Positions 40,601 to 46,600 of a stretch of DNA of 64,000 nucleotides are shown here, in pieces. Source of the stretch: Trichoplusia ni (taxonomy: Eukaryota; Arthropoda; Insecta; Lepidoptera; Noctuidae). The notes below the pieces were generated by a model that was not told the DNA's origin, searched no databases, and worked only from the letters and a program-made list of their open reading frames with translations. Position 1 is the first letter of the stretch. Each line of letters opens with the position of its first letter. Made by a program: the position numbers and the translations under genes. The stretch spans positions 2,914,001 to 2,978,000 of the forward strand of contig NC_039478.1 of NCBI RefSeq assembly GCF_003590095.1. Reading direction: 5' to 3'.

Positions 40601-43600
40601 ACTCCTACCTCCAAAAGATCAGACAAATGCAACGTTACGGATCCCGAACATGAAAACAAAACTGATCGGAATATTTCGTTTGAACCTGGTAAGTGAGGCT
40701 TCTTTAATCTTTTATTTAATAAAAGCCTTATATAGGTTTTAATAGTTGAATGAACATCGAAATTGACTCATAAGTATGAAAAGCATTTTATCTCCTTAGA
40801 CTTGGGAGTTACAGTTCACACGAGAGTAAAATATCTTGCCTAACTGTGAAGTTAGGCAAGATATTTTACTTTGATAGTTTAGTCGCACTACATTCGCTTC
40901 CACATAAGTAGCCATGATTATTCAAATATTATTTAATTCACTTTCAGATTTCGAGTCAAAAGTCGCCATGTATACAAGCACAGTCGCGATTCTCGTGTAC
41001 AACGGTTTGTGTTTAATTCGCGAAGCTTATAACGTGAAGCAACAGAAATGGCACTACATGGTCGACCCATCCAACTTGGTCTCCTGGTGGCTGTACATCA
41101 GTTCGTCTATGATGGTCTTTCCAACACTGTTCGGATGTTTCGAAGAGATACAGGTATGTCCAATGTCCCGAATTATTCTGCAATAGTTTAACTTTGTGTG
41201 TATGAGCAGTTTTTATAATCACACGTTTTGTAAAATATCCCAAACTCATAATTATTTAAGCAAAAATAACTTTTATTGTTATCTTAATCTCTGATGGCAG
41301 TGGTTTCAAGTCAGTACAGAATCAGAGTACAGCCTTCATGGATTTGGGTATCATTTATGAGGCAAACGAAGAATTAATTCAACCACAAAAAATGGCACTG
41401 TTTTTTAATTGCAACTTTTTGTAATTCAGTTTTAAAATTGTTAATTTTATGTTTTCCAGTTCTCGGCAGCATCAATAACAGTATTTCTGTCATGGTTCGA
41501 GCTGCTCCTCTTACTGCAACGTTTCGACCAAGTTGGGATTTACGTAGTCATGTTCCTGGAGATACTACAGACCCTGATTAAAGTCTTAATGGTGTTTTCA
41601 ATCCTGATCATCGCATTCGGGCTGGCATTCTATATCCTCCTGTCTAAAGTGGGTCCTGACGAGACGGTATTTATGTATAGTTGCTATTTATGTAGATTTT
41701 TGGTAAGATAATTATATATTAGTTAAAAACAACGCACAAAAGATGTAGTTACAACCACGGTAAGTACGTAGGTATCTAGTTCCACGTACGTGGTAACTTG
41801 CACGTTTTAAACTTTAAATCGTCTTTTGTGCACAGGGTTGGTTTTGTTAACGCAGACTCTATTTGTATAGCACAGTGTTTGTCGAGTCTTTTTGTATGTG
41901 ATTTTAGGCACCCGTGACGGTATTTGTGAGGTTTTGACTAGTTTTTTCTCATCCCTTTATTTATCATAACCACAGCTTGCGTTCACATATTAATCTCACA
42001 TCAATAGTATGCGATTTTACTTCCAAATTGACTCTAAAGAGCGAATGAGTTATTCCAATTGAAAAGGTAAAATTGATTTGCGATAGATGACCATATTGTG
42101 TAACGAGCAAAGGCGAATCTCGCTCAGCGAAAACAATCCTCTAACAAAATGATTAACCTCTTATTATTTCAGGGACACCACTTGTCTTTCAATAGCATCC
42201 CGATGTCGTTGATGAGGACTTTTGCGATGATGCTCGGGGAAATCGATTTCGTTGGCACTTACGTTCAGCCGTACTACAAGTCTGAGACGGATATACTGTT
42301 GCCTTTCCCGATGCCAACGTTTTTCATACTGGGACTGTTCATGGTACTGATGCCGATATTACTGATGAACCTGCTTATCGGTTTGGCTGTAGGAGATATT
42401 GAAAGTGTTAGGAGGAACGCCCAGCTTAAGAGATTGGCTATGCAGGTATGGTTGAACATTTATTTACTGAATTATACCAAAGCATTGCTACATAAATATC
42501 AGATAAGTCATGAACGCTTAACGCTACTGTCGAAGCAATATGATCGACAATAAATTTTCTGCCCAAACCATTATATTTTTTTTCGATAAACTGGGTTTTT
42601 GGTTTCATTTTGTTTTGAATGGACTATGTTTTAGATTTTAAAAGAGTCAATAAATTTATTTCTTACGTGATTTATGAACATTTCCGAAAAATAACTCCTT
42701 GTTCTTAATAATTGTTGTTATATTTCCAAAATATAAAATTTCTTGTTCTTATTGTCAGCAGCTACAAAGTTTTATTCAATATTTTCAGGTCGTCCTACAC
42801 ACGGAACTCGAACGCAAGCTGCCAACGATTCTGTTGGAGAAAGTGGACAAAGACGAGCTGATCGAATACCCGAATAACAAGAAGTGCAAGCTTGGCTTCC
42901 TCGACCTGATACTACGCAAGTGGTTCTGCAACCCTTTCACCGATGACAGTATGTTCATTTTTATGATACATTATGATGCTATAAACTATGTATCATTTTC
43001 AACACAGCTCCTATCTATACAATAGTCGATTTTTAAAAAGCAAGGTCTTTAGACTAATACCATTTTTCTAAAGCCTGAATCACACTAATGTGAACTACCA
43101 AGACAAAATTCTAGTCACTTGTCAAAAAAAAGATATATCAGGAGCCTTAAAAAAAATCCGTCGAAAACATTTTTTTGAGAATGTACTACATCTTTTTCGA
43201 ATTAATTAAATGGAGTCGTACTCAAAATAGACGCGGTAATTTACAATAAAATACGAATGATACGCTATAAAAATTTCATGAAAATAGTCTTCTAATGCAC
43301 AAGCCATATCACCCATGCAACGAGAATCAACGACAAAAATATAACCGTCCTCCATGAAAATGTCATTTTTGACAACAAAAAAAGCTTCCGATTGTGGAAT
43401 CCATTATATCCTTTTTCTATCAAAGCATTGTGTCATTCGTTTACATCTGAATGCTACACGACTGAAAATTACTTATGGAAAGTTTATTTACTCTACAAAG
43501 GCCTTGCACATCATGAAATCAACTTAGCCAAATACCTTTTTACCCCAATATATAACAATGTATTAGAACACCGAAAATCCATTACTCTATCATGACTTAC

Positions 43601-46362
43601 ATTAACCAGTTAGTGTTACTGGCTAGGTAGCGTTTATAATACCATTTCAAAAATAAGTTAAGGAAATGTCAATTGTACAAATTAATATGCCAAAATAAAA
43701 ATGTGAAACGCCTGTTTTTATGGTAAAAGAACGTGTTAATCTTCTAATATATAAAATTCCCGTGTCACGATGTTAGTTACCGTACTCCTCCGAAACGGGT
43801 TTACCGTTTTTTACCAAATTTGATATGCATATTCAGTAGGTCTGAGAATAAAACAACATCTATTTTTCATACCCCTAAGTGTTAAGGGTTGCTCACACTA
43901 AAAAAATAGTTTATTTTTTGGACGAAATTTTTTGTCATTATTTATTTTAAATGTGGCATTAAAAATACATACAACTAAAAATAATTCATTAGGCAAAACA
44001 ACGTTTGCTGGGTCAGCTAGTTTATTATAAATTTTTGCAAGGATAAAATTTATGCCGGACCCCACCCTTTTTTCACCACAATTCAAAGTGCAAGTAAAGT
44101 AACTATATTAAAAAAAAAAAACAAAAGATAAGAAGAATGAAATAAAATACTAAAAAAATGTGGCGGCGTATAACCGCGGTGGGATTTGAACCCAAATGCC
44201 CCGACTTCATATGTCGAGTGCCTTAATCATTCGGCCACACGGTGAATTACTAATTCAAATTTGAATTCAATGAGATCTTTTGCAAGTCACGGTTCTCAAT
44301 GAAAATGGAAAATGTGTAAAGAAAACCTGAATAAAAAAAAATGGTAATTTGTGATAGAAATAGGTGAAAATTTATTAAAACTTTCGCGAAAAATATTCTA
44401 ATAGTTGATGTTAAAAAAAACTCTGTATTATGAACTATTGGCCATTTATAAAAGTTTTAATTTCGTTTCATCTGTGCAAGTACTATTTCGCTTCTATTTT
44501 TGTTGTAGCCAATTCCAAATTATTTTATTTTATTTAAAGTTTGTTAAATAAAAGAAAAATGATTTTCTTTTAGGAAATCGCCTAGAACCTAAGACAAAAT
44601 AACTAACTCTAAAACCAAGTGACTATTAAAATGCAAAAATAGAAAATTTTACATGGTATTAATTCTATATTTCATAGTGTTTTTTTCATGCGTGCCAGTT
44701 GCGAGGTTTGGTTTTCATATTTGATTTTATTTACTATCCTTGTTCGTGATTTTATCAGCCTTGCGAGGTTTGCAATTTGACCTACTTTCATAATAATTAT
44801 TATCTATATTTTGTGCAGAAACTACTTGTGTACATTTAATACGTTTTACATAGGTTATTATATAATATCATCATCTGTGATCTTCTTTACTGTAATCGGC
44901 TTAAATTCGGCTCGAAGCGACTGTTTTTGTTATCCTATATTCCATTTCATTAGGTGACTGTGCAGTTTAACTGCTCGCTGAATTTGAATGGTGGGTGACC
45001 ACTTACAAACCCAGAGCTCCTTGTACTAAATTTTTTGTCTGGTCTCCGATGTGACTCTCACTTACTACACCAAATATTGCAGCGAAGTTCTGCTTAGTCA
45101 GGAAAATGGACTGTGGGTGTCAAATTACCATCCGCTCTATATTAAATATTGCATTGAAATTAATACTGTACATCTGGAAGCTGCATGCAAGAAAGAAAAA
45201 ATCTAGACAGAAGATGCAAATGCTACAGTAAACATCTAAATCATCTGCGTGCGTTGGTAAATTTCCAGGTGGTCTGGACTTGGTGCTGGAGAGCAGCGAG
45301 GACTACATCACCGCGCAGCTGGACAAACAGAAACGCAAACTGAGGACCATGTCACAACTGTTGGAGCAACAGCATACTCTCCTACGCCTTGTTGTGCAGG
45401 TTGGTGCATACAACCTTTTTTCGATCCAGTTTTTGGAGACAGGATTTAGTACCCAGTAGTCGATTTGTGAGGAAAACCCAAAAACGTGTCTCCATTAAGA
45501 TTTTGTTTTTTTTTGCCGTGAAGACTATTCTATCCTCGTGGGGATATTTTTTATCTTAAAACGGATTCTGTAATCCTCATGGGAATTGAAGACCACGTGG
45601 ACGAAAGAAGGGAAGCGCAGTTCTCTTATCCGTGAAAACAAAAGTGCTTTTACGTTCTGCGCCCTCTTATGGTCCTACCATCTTTTATCTCTAACTTCCT
45701 ACCGTGATATAATAATGTACTGATATTTTTTTTATCTTTTTATTATCATCTAGAAACTCCATCAAGAAAAATTTTGATAAGGTTCAGTATACAGATACTT
45801 CTCCGACAGTATTTGAACGGTCGTTCATTCTAACTATAAACAAGCTTTATAATGAAATTCAGATAAATAAGACTGCATTTTGAGTAAATTTCAAACTAAA
45901 AAGAATTACTGCTTAAGTATCTGGAAGTTTTCCATAAGGCTTATGGGTCTTTGTTTAATATGGATTTAATGAATTGAAATTATACGAATGTTTCAGTGTA
46001 CACTATATAAAATTGATGTGCGCACGAAGATATTAAACAATTTCCACAGCTCTGGTCATACCTTCGCTGGGCATGTGTATCTCTTTCTATACAATCACTT
46101 AATTACTAACATTCATACACGTACTAACATAACGACCTACCTACAAACAACCCAAAACTTAAAGAACAATCAAGCACCAACAATAACAGACAAAAGCCTA
46201 ACACAAAACATTGGAACATTTCAGAAAATGGAGATAAAAACCGAAGCCGACGATGTGGACGAAGGCGTTTCCCCGGGGGACACTCGTGTCATCCCCCGCT
46301 GGAGTTCCCCCAGGATTCGAAAGAAGCTGAGAACAGCATCCTCTTTCAACAAAGGTGGCTAA
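7534..46362 (+). CDS. TrpA1: Transient receptor potential channel A1 (TRPA1), complete, 20-exon coding region
   Basis: TRPA1 is a plasma-membrane, calcium-permeable cation channel that insects use to sense heat, irritants and other noxious stimuli. The exons, joined by GT-AG introns with matching phases, total 3507 bases: 1168 residues plus stop with exon 13a, or 1163 residues with exon 13b. This is close to the usual 1100-1200 for insect TRPA1. Order of parts: a short N-terminus (1-47), about 16 ankyrin repeats (about 48-620), a pre-S1 linker (620-740), S1 to S6 (about 741-1008) with pore motif MMLGEIDF near 954-961, then a tail with a coiled coil (about 1088-1123). I used my recollection of Drosophila TrpA1 to choose between splice sites. 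Painless and Pyrexia, the other ankyrin TRPs, are excluded because long exact blocks match TRPA1. Coordinates span the introns; exons are listed separately. Confidence 0.97.
13800..13843. repeat. Foldback palindrome 3 (TrpA1 intron 1)
   Basis: Perfect 19-base arms (CATAGAAATCTAAATAATA and its complement) are separated by six bases. Confidence 0.92.
17299..17398 (+). repeat. Short local duplication (TrpA1 intron 1)
   Basis: GTTAACTATTGTGGAGACAA near 17299 and GTTAACTTTTGTGGAGAAAA near 17368 are followed by similar AATAAATAAATT stretches. It is a small tandem-type duplication. Confidence 0.55.
19480..19735 (+). repeat. Dispersed repeat, copy 2 (TrpA1 intron 1)
   Basis: Partner of the copy at 2395-2640. 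Both start near TTTTCCCACGTTTTTATA and end near AACGTGGGT plus a T-rich stretch. It is probably a non-autonomous transposon. Confidence 0.65.
23058..23134 (+). repeat. SINE tail-like fragment
   Basis: GCGCCGACCCCAAATAAAAT, then GGGATAGGGGCAGGGGAATG and a TGATGATAATGATGAT run, resemble the tail and terminal ATGATG repeat of lepidopteran SINEs. Only the 3' end is visible. Confidence 0.5.
23902..24150 (+). repeat. LINE-tail-like dispersed repeat, copy 1
   Basis: It starts CTAGCTGTTGCCCGCGACTT and ends with AACAAACAAACTC and TATATATTAGTAGTATAGAT. A close copy is at 55170-55417. The GCCCGCGACTTCGTCC block is typical of 3' tails of non-LTR elements in moths; this assignment is from general knowledge. 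Confidence 0.75.
24803..24959 (+). CDS. TrpA1: TrpA1 exon 2 (residues 48-99)
   Basis: It starts AAESGNVEDF and carries the first clear ankyrin repeat, RDGRGRTAAHQAATRN. It ends one base into a codon at a GTAGGA donor. The split codon (G plus AT) gives the Asp that opens the next ankyrin repeat, which confirms the junction with exon 3. Confidence 0.95.
25053..25415 (+). mobile_element. SINE-like retroposon, copy B (in TrpA1 intron 2)
   Basis: Same family and orientation as copy A. It is flanked by an imperfect direct repeat of about 21 bases (ATTTGCAGAAATGATGAAAT at 25031 and ATTTGCAGATATGATAAATG at 25416), which differs by one substitution and one indel. It sits in the sense orientation within intron 2. 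Short open frames inside it are not genes. Confidence 0.85.
26127..26217 (+). CDS. TrpA1: TrpA1 exon 3 (residues 100-129)
   Basis: This short exon lies between ATACAG and GTGAGT. It encodes one ankyrin repeat with the diagnostic NFGNTPLHVAVES motif, almost identical to the fly protein at this point. It ends two bases into a codon (CA), completed to His by exon 4. Confidence 0.95.
26440..26660. repeat. G+C-rich insertion in TrpA1 intron 3, probably transposon-derived
   Basis: A stretch with GGGGACGGGCTTAGAGAGCT and GCCGGCCGTCTCTTCCTAAC is much richer in G+C than the surrounding intron and has no ORF. No second copy is in the window, so the mobile origin is inferred from base composition only. 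Confidence 0.35.
26770..26839 (+). CDS. TrpA1: TrpA1 exon 4 (residues 130-153)
   Basis: This is a 70-base exon after TTTTTCCAG, ending at GTAAGA in phase 0. It encodes an ankyrin repeat with SILNDKSQGALHLATELNR. It is too short to be noticed as an ORF and was found from splice phase and family similarity. Confidence 0.93.
28257..28382 (+). CDS. TrpA1: TrpA1 exon 5 (residues 154-195)
   Basis: Forty-two codons, phase 0 at both ends, begin after ATGCAG. The exon includes the ankyrin motif GGEHGRTALHFAAIHDHDIC, nearly the same as fly TrpA1. The donor is GTAAAC. The reading frame happens to stay open into the intron. Confidence 0.95.
28646..28942 (+). CDS. TrpA1: TrpA1 exon 6 (residues 196-294)
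   Basis: This is the largest exon: 99 codons, phase 0 at both ends, from AAACAG to GTACTT. It encodes about three ankyrin repeats, including NNGYYPIHEAAKNAS, NEGNVPLHSAVHGGDIKAVE and LSTPVHLACAQ. These blocks are almost invariant among insect TRPA1 channels and make the gene assignment certain. Confidence 0.97.
29324..29563 (+). CDS. TrpA1: TrpA1 exon 7 (residues 295-374)
   Basis: Eighty codons, phase 0 at both ends, lie between CATCATAG and a consensus GTAAGT. Two ankyrin repeats are visible: MTPIHCAAMFDHPDIVNYL and RRSPLLLAASRAGWRTVHTL. Agreement with the family is strong along its whole length. Confidence 0.96.
29564..32161 (+). other. TrpA1 intron 7 (2.6 kb)
   Basis: AT-rich intron. It holds a tRNA-like sequence on the minus strand (30384-30455), followed by further repetitive-looking DNA around 30460-30720. 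I saw no coding exon. Confidence 0.8.
30384..30455 (-). tRNA. tRNA-like sequence, probably a pseudo-tRNA or SINE head
   Basis: Read on the minus strand, 72 bases fold partly like a tRNA. The 7-base acceptor stem is perfect (GGCCACG with CGTGGCC), the D stem is perfect (GCTC/GAGC), and the T arm contains a consensus B box, GGTTCGAATCC. A run of four T follows about 14 bases after the end, as expected for RNA polymerase III. The anticodon arm is faulty: with standard spacing the stem does not pair and U33 is missing, so no anticodon can be assigned. It sits antisense inside TrpA1 intron 7. A functional tRNA is unlikely. Confidence 0.5.
32162..32269 (+). CDS. TrpA1: TrpA1 exon 8 (residues 375-410)
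   Basis: Thirty-six codons, phase 0 at both ends, follow TTTTATAG and end at GTAAGT. The exon encodes an ankyrin repeat with the family block NSRNVLHLVVMNGGRLEEF. Its last residues, ATCK, join directly to the next exon. Confidence 0.95.
32270..35612 (+). other. TrpA1 intron 8 (3.3 kb)
   Basis: AT-rich intron with no recognisable gene, repeat of clear family, or RNA. An open stretch at 32840-33088 begins like a signal peptide but lacks an ATG and is probably chance. Confidence 0.8.
35613..35791 (+). CDS. TrpA1: TrpA1 exon 9 (residues 411-469)
   Basis: It encodes SLAQLLNEKD, then the ankyrin blocks GCSPLHYASREGHIRSLENL and NNNNESPLHFAAR, all typical of TRPA1. The donor GTATGT leaves a two-base codon remnant (AG). 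Two acceptor AGs twelve bases apart, ending at 35600 and 35612, are both in frame. I chose the second because its length matches the fly protein better; the first would add LTFQ. Confidence 0.9.
35990..36172 (+). repeat. Degenerate copy of the same dispersed repeat (TrpA1 intron 9)
   Basis: TATCTATTTTTCACTCATAA, then GGGTTGTCCATACTTAA, and an end of CAACGTTAACCCGGTCAGCT resemble 43744-44020 in order and orientation, with many changes. Confidence 0.45.
36784..37063 (+). CDS. TrpA1: TrpA1 exon 10 (residues 470-563)
   Basis: After ACCGACAG one base completes an Arg codon, then come YGRYHTACQLLDSDKGTFI, GLTPLHIASREGHTRVVQLL and GRNPLHLAAMSGYTQTIELL: about three ankyrin repeats. It ends in phase 0 at GTATGT. 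The block is strongly conserved with other insects. Confidence 0.97.
37565..37734 (+). CDS. TrpA1: TrpA1 exon 11 (residues 564-619)
   Basis: The exon starts NTPLHLATMENKPNSIALLL, the last clear ankyrin repeat. It then enters the linker with MSAIDYAIYYKFPEAALAMV, a TRPA1 signature. It ends two bases into a codon (CG) at GTATGT. Confidence 0.97.
38218..38362 (+). CDS. TrpA1: TrpA1 exon 12 (residues 620-668), pre-S1 cysteine region
   Basis: It encodes the linker between the ankyrin repeats and S1, including MALRSDRHPCVTLALIAYMP and QDKCITKADCKKDSKSFY. Three cysteines (Cys634, Cys654, Cys660) match cysteines of fly TrpA1. Cysteines of this linker region are known targets of reactive irritants in TRPA1 channels; which ones serve here is inference. 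The donor is GTAAGT in phase 0. Confidence 0.96.
39018..39140 (+). CDS. TrpA1: TrpA1 alternative exon 13a (residues 669-709)
   Basis: Forty-one codons, phase 0 at both ends, run from TATTTAG to a consensus GTAAGT. It begins IKYSFDALCPQLK, has a basic, polar middle (ARRTTKSDNVPKSQK), and ends PLPALN, the same first and last motifs as the 37-residue segment of fly TrpA1. It is one of two interchangeable versions of the segment just before S1; see exon 13b. Confidence 0.9.
39190..39297 (+). CDS. TrpA1: TrpA1 alternative exon 13b (residues 669-704 of the alternative isoform)
   Basis: Thirty-six codons, phase 0 at both ends, run from GCTACGCAG to a GTGAGT donor. It begins IKYSFKFYQRSKLEVDALRL and ends PLSVIN, so it has the same ends as exon 13a with a different middle. 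Only 49 bases separate the two exons, which makes splicing both into one mRNA difficult. The frame continues open beyond the donor to a stop at 39571-39573. Confidence 0.85.
40424..40688 (+). CDS. TrpA1: TrpA1 exon 14 (residues 710-797), S1 and first extracellular loop
   Basis: It begins AMVAHGRVELLAHPLSQKYL, a strongly conserved TRPA1 stretch. S1 follows at about 741-763 (HLANLLFYCIFLIFVTVYTY). Next comes a polar S1-S2 loop with three N-glycosylation sequons (NVT, NKT, NIS). It ends one base into a codon at GTAAGT. The loop is shorter and more diverged than in the fly, as is usual for this part. Confidence 0.96.
40825..40870. repeat. Foldback palindrome 4 (TrpA1 intron 14)
   Basis: Perfect 20-base arms (AGTAAAATATCTTGCCTAAC and its complement) with a six-base loop lie in the short intron between the S1 and S2 exons. 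In RNA it would form a stable hairpin about 75 bases before the exon 15 acceptor. Confidence 0.93.
40948..41153 (+). CDS. TrpA1: TrpA1 exon 15 (residues 798-866), S2 and S3
   Basis: After CACTTTCAG two bases complete Asp, then S2 (AMYTSTVAILVYNGLCLI, about 803-822) and S3 (LVSWWLYISSSMMVFPTLF, about 842-860), joined by a basic cytoplasmic loop. It ends in phase 0 at GTATGT. This is the least conserved part of the membrane region, but spacing and hydrophobicity agree with the family. Confidence 0.95.
41460..41666 (+). CDS. TrpA1: TrpA1 exon 16 (residues 867-935), S4, linker and S5
   Basis: S4 (SAASITVFLSWFELLLLL) is followed by the nearly invariant QRFDQVGIYVVMFLEILQTL linker and S5 (IKVLMVFSILIIAFGLAFYI). 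The exon begins after TTTTCCAG and ends at GTATTT in phase 0. That donor is weaker than the others but gives a correct junction with exon 17. Confidence 0.95.
42173..42445 (+). CDS. TrpA1: TrpA1 exon 17 (residues 936-1026), pore and S6
   Basis: It encodes the pore helix and filter (SLMRTFAMMLGEIDFVGTYV; Gly957-Glu958 at the filter), S6 (TFFILGLFMVLMPILLMNLL, about 984-1008) and the start of the TRP-like tail (GLAVGDIESVRRNAQLKRLA). It matches other insect TRPA1 pores closely. The donor is GTATGG in phase 0. Confidence 0.97.
42789..42948 (+). CDS. TrpA1: TrpA1 exon 18 (residues 1027-1079)
   Basis: This is the cytoplasmic tail after S6, starting VVLHTELERKLP and containing LIEYPNNKKCKLGFLDLILR and KWFCNPFTDD, as in the family. 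It ends one base into a codon at GTATGT. Confidence 0.96.
43744..44020 (+). repeat. Dispersed repeat with GGGTCAGCTAG end (TrpA1 intron 18)
   Basis: It runs from CTAATATATAAAATTCCCGT to CAACGTTTGCTGGGTCAGCT. An inverted relative is at 60940-61188 and a degenerate one at about 35990-36172. It is probably the 3' part of a non-LTR retrotransposon or a SINE that uses the same machinery. Confidence 0.75.
44172..44244 (-). tRNA. tRNA-like sequence, degenerate
   Basis: On the minus strand, 73 bases resemble a tRNA. There is an acceptor pairing of about six base pairs, a GTGGCC...TTAAGGC D arm of the kind seen in Ser, Leu and Arg tRNAs, a five-pair anticodon stem (TCGAC/GTCGG) with loop ATATGAA, and a B box GGTTCAAATCC. 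A run of seven T follows about 14 bases after the end, fitting polymerase III termination. With U33 in place the anticodon would read ATG, which is not a usual eukaryotic one, and spacing in the D arm is off. It is probably a pseudo-tRNA or the head of a SINE. Confidence 0.5.
45269..45399 (+). CDS. TrpA1: TrpA1 exon 19 (residues 1080-1123), coiled coil
   Basis: After ATTTCCAG two bases complete Ser, then GLDLVLESSEDYITAQLDKQ and KRKLRTMSQLLEQQHTLLRL form a heptad-like helix, the C-terminal coiled coil involved in tetramer assembly in TRPA1. It ends in phase 0 at GTTGGT, a weak donor, but the next exon joins exactly as in the family. Confidence 0.94.
46225..46362 (+). CDS. TrpA1: TrpA1 exon 20 (residues 1124-1168 and stop)
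   Basis: The last coding exon follows ACATTTCAG. It encodes KMEIKTEADDVDEGVSPGD, then RWSSPRIRKKLRTASSFNK, matching the end of insect TRPA1, and stops with TAA. The frame is also open upstream to 45988, but family similarity starts exactly at this acceptor. Confidence 0.96.
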   Translation, partial: KMEIKTEADDVDEGVSPGDTRVIPRWSSPRIRKKLRTASSFNKGG

Positions 46363-46600
46363 ACCACAAAGAAAATCGGTAACCAACACACTCTCTACAT
46401 ATAAACACTTTAAACTAACGGACGAGTTTCAAACATTAGTGTAGAACTATAATTATTTTTAATCTATTTATTTATGGACACATAACACAAATAGTAATAC
46501 ATATTTTTATAATACAATAGGTATAAAATTTATTAAATATCATTTAATAATGTATATTCCTTGCAAATTGCTAACAGCAAAAAACATGTGATAAAATAAA
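46363..46600 (+). other. TrpA1 3' untranslated region with poly(A) signal
   Basis: An AT-rich stretch follows the stop. A canonical AATAAA lies at 46595-46600, giving a 3' untranslated region of about 250 bases. A longer transcript reaching another AATAAA at 49479 cannot be excluded. Confidence 0.65.

Larger units (their letters stand above)
42949..45268 (+). other. TrpA1 intron 18 (2.3 kb)
   Basis: AT-rich intron carrying a LINE-tail-like repeat (43744-44020) and a minus-strand tRNA-like sequence (44172-44244). I saw nothing recognisable in the remaining part up to the exon 19 acceptor. Confidence 0.8.

Noticed and set aside
45988..46224. Upstream extension of the exon 20 frame
   Set aside because: The open frame is intronic; TRPA1 similarity starts exactly at the acceptor before 46225.
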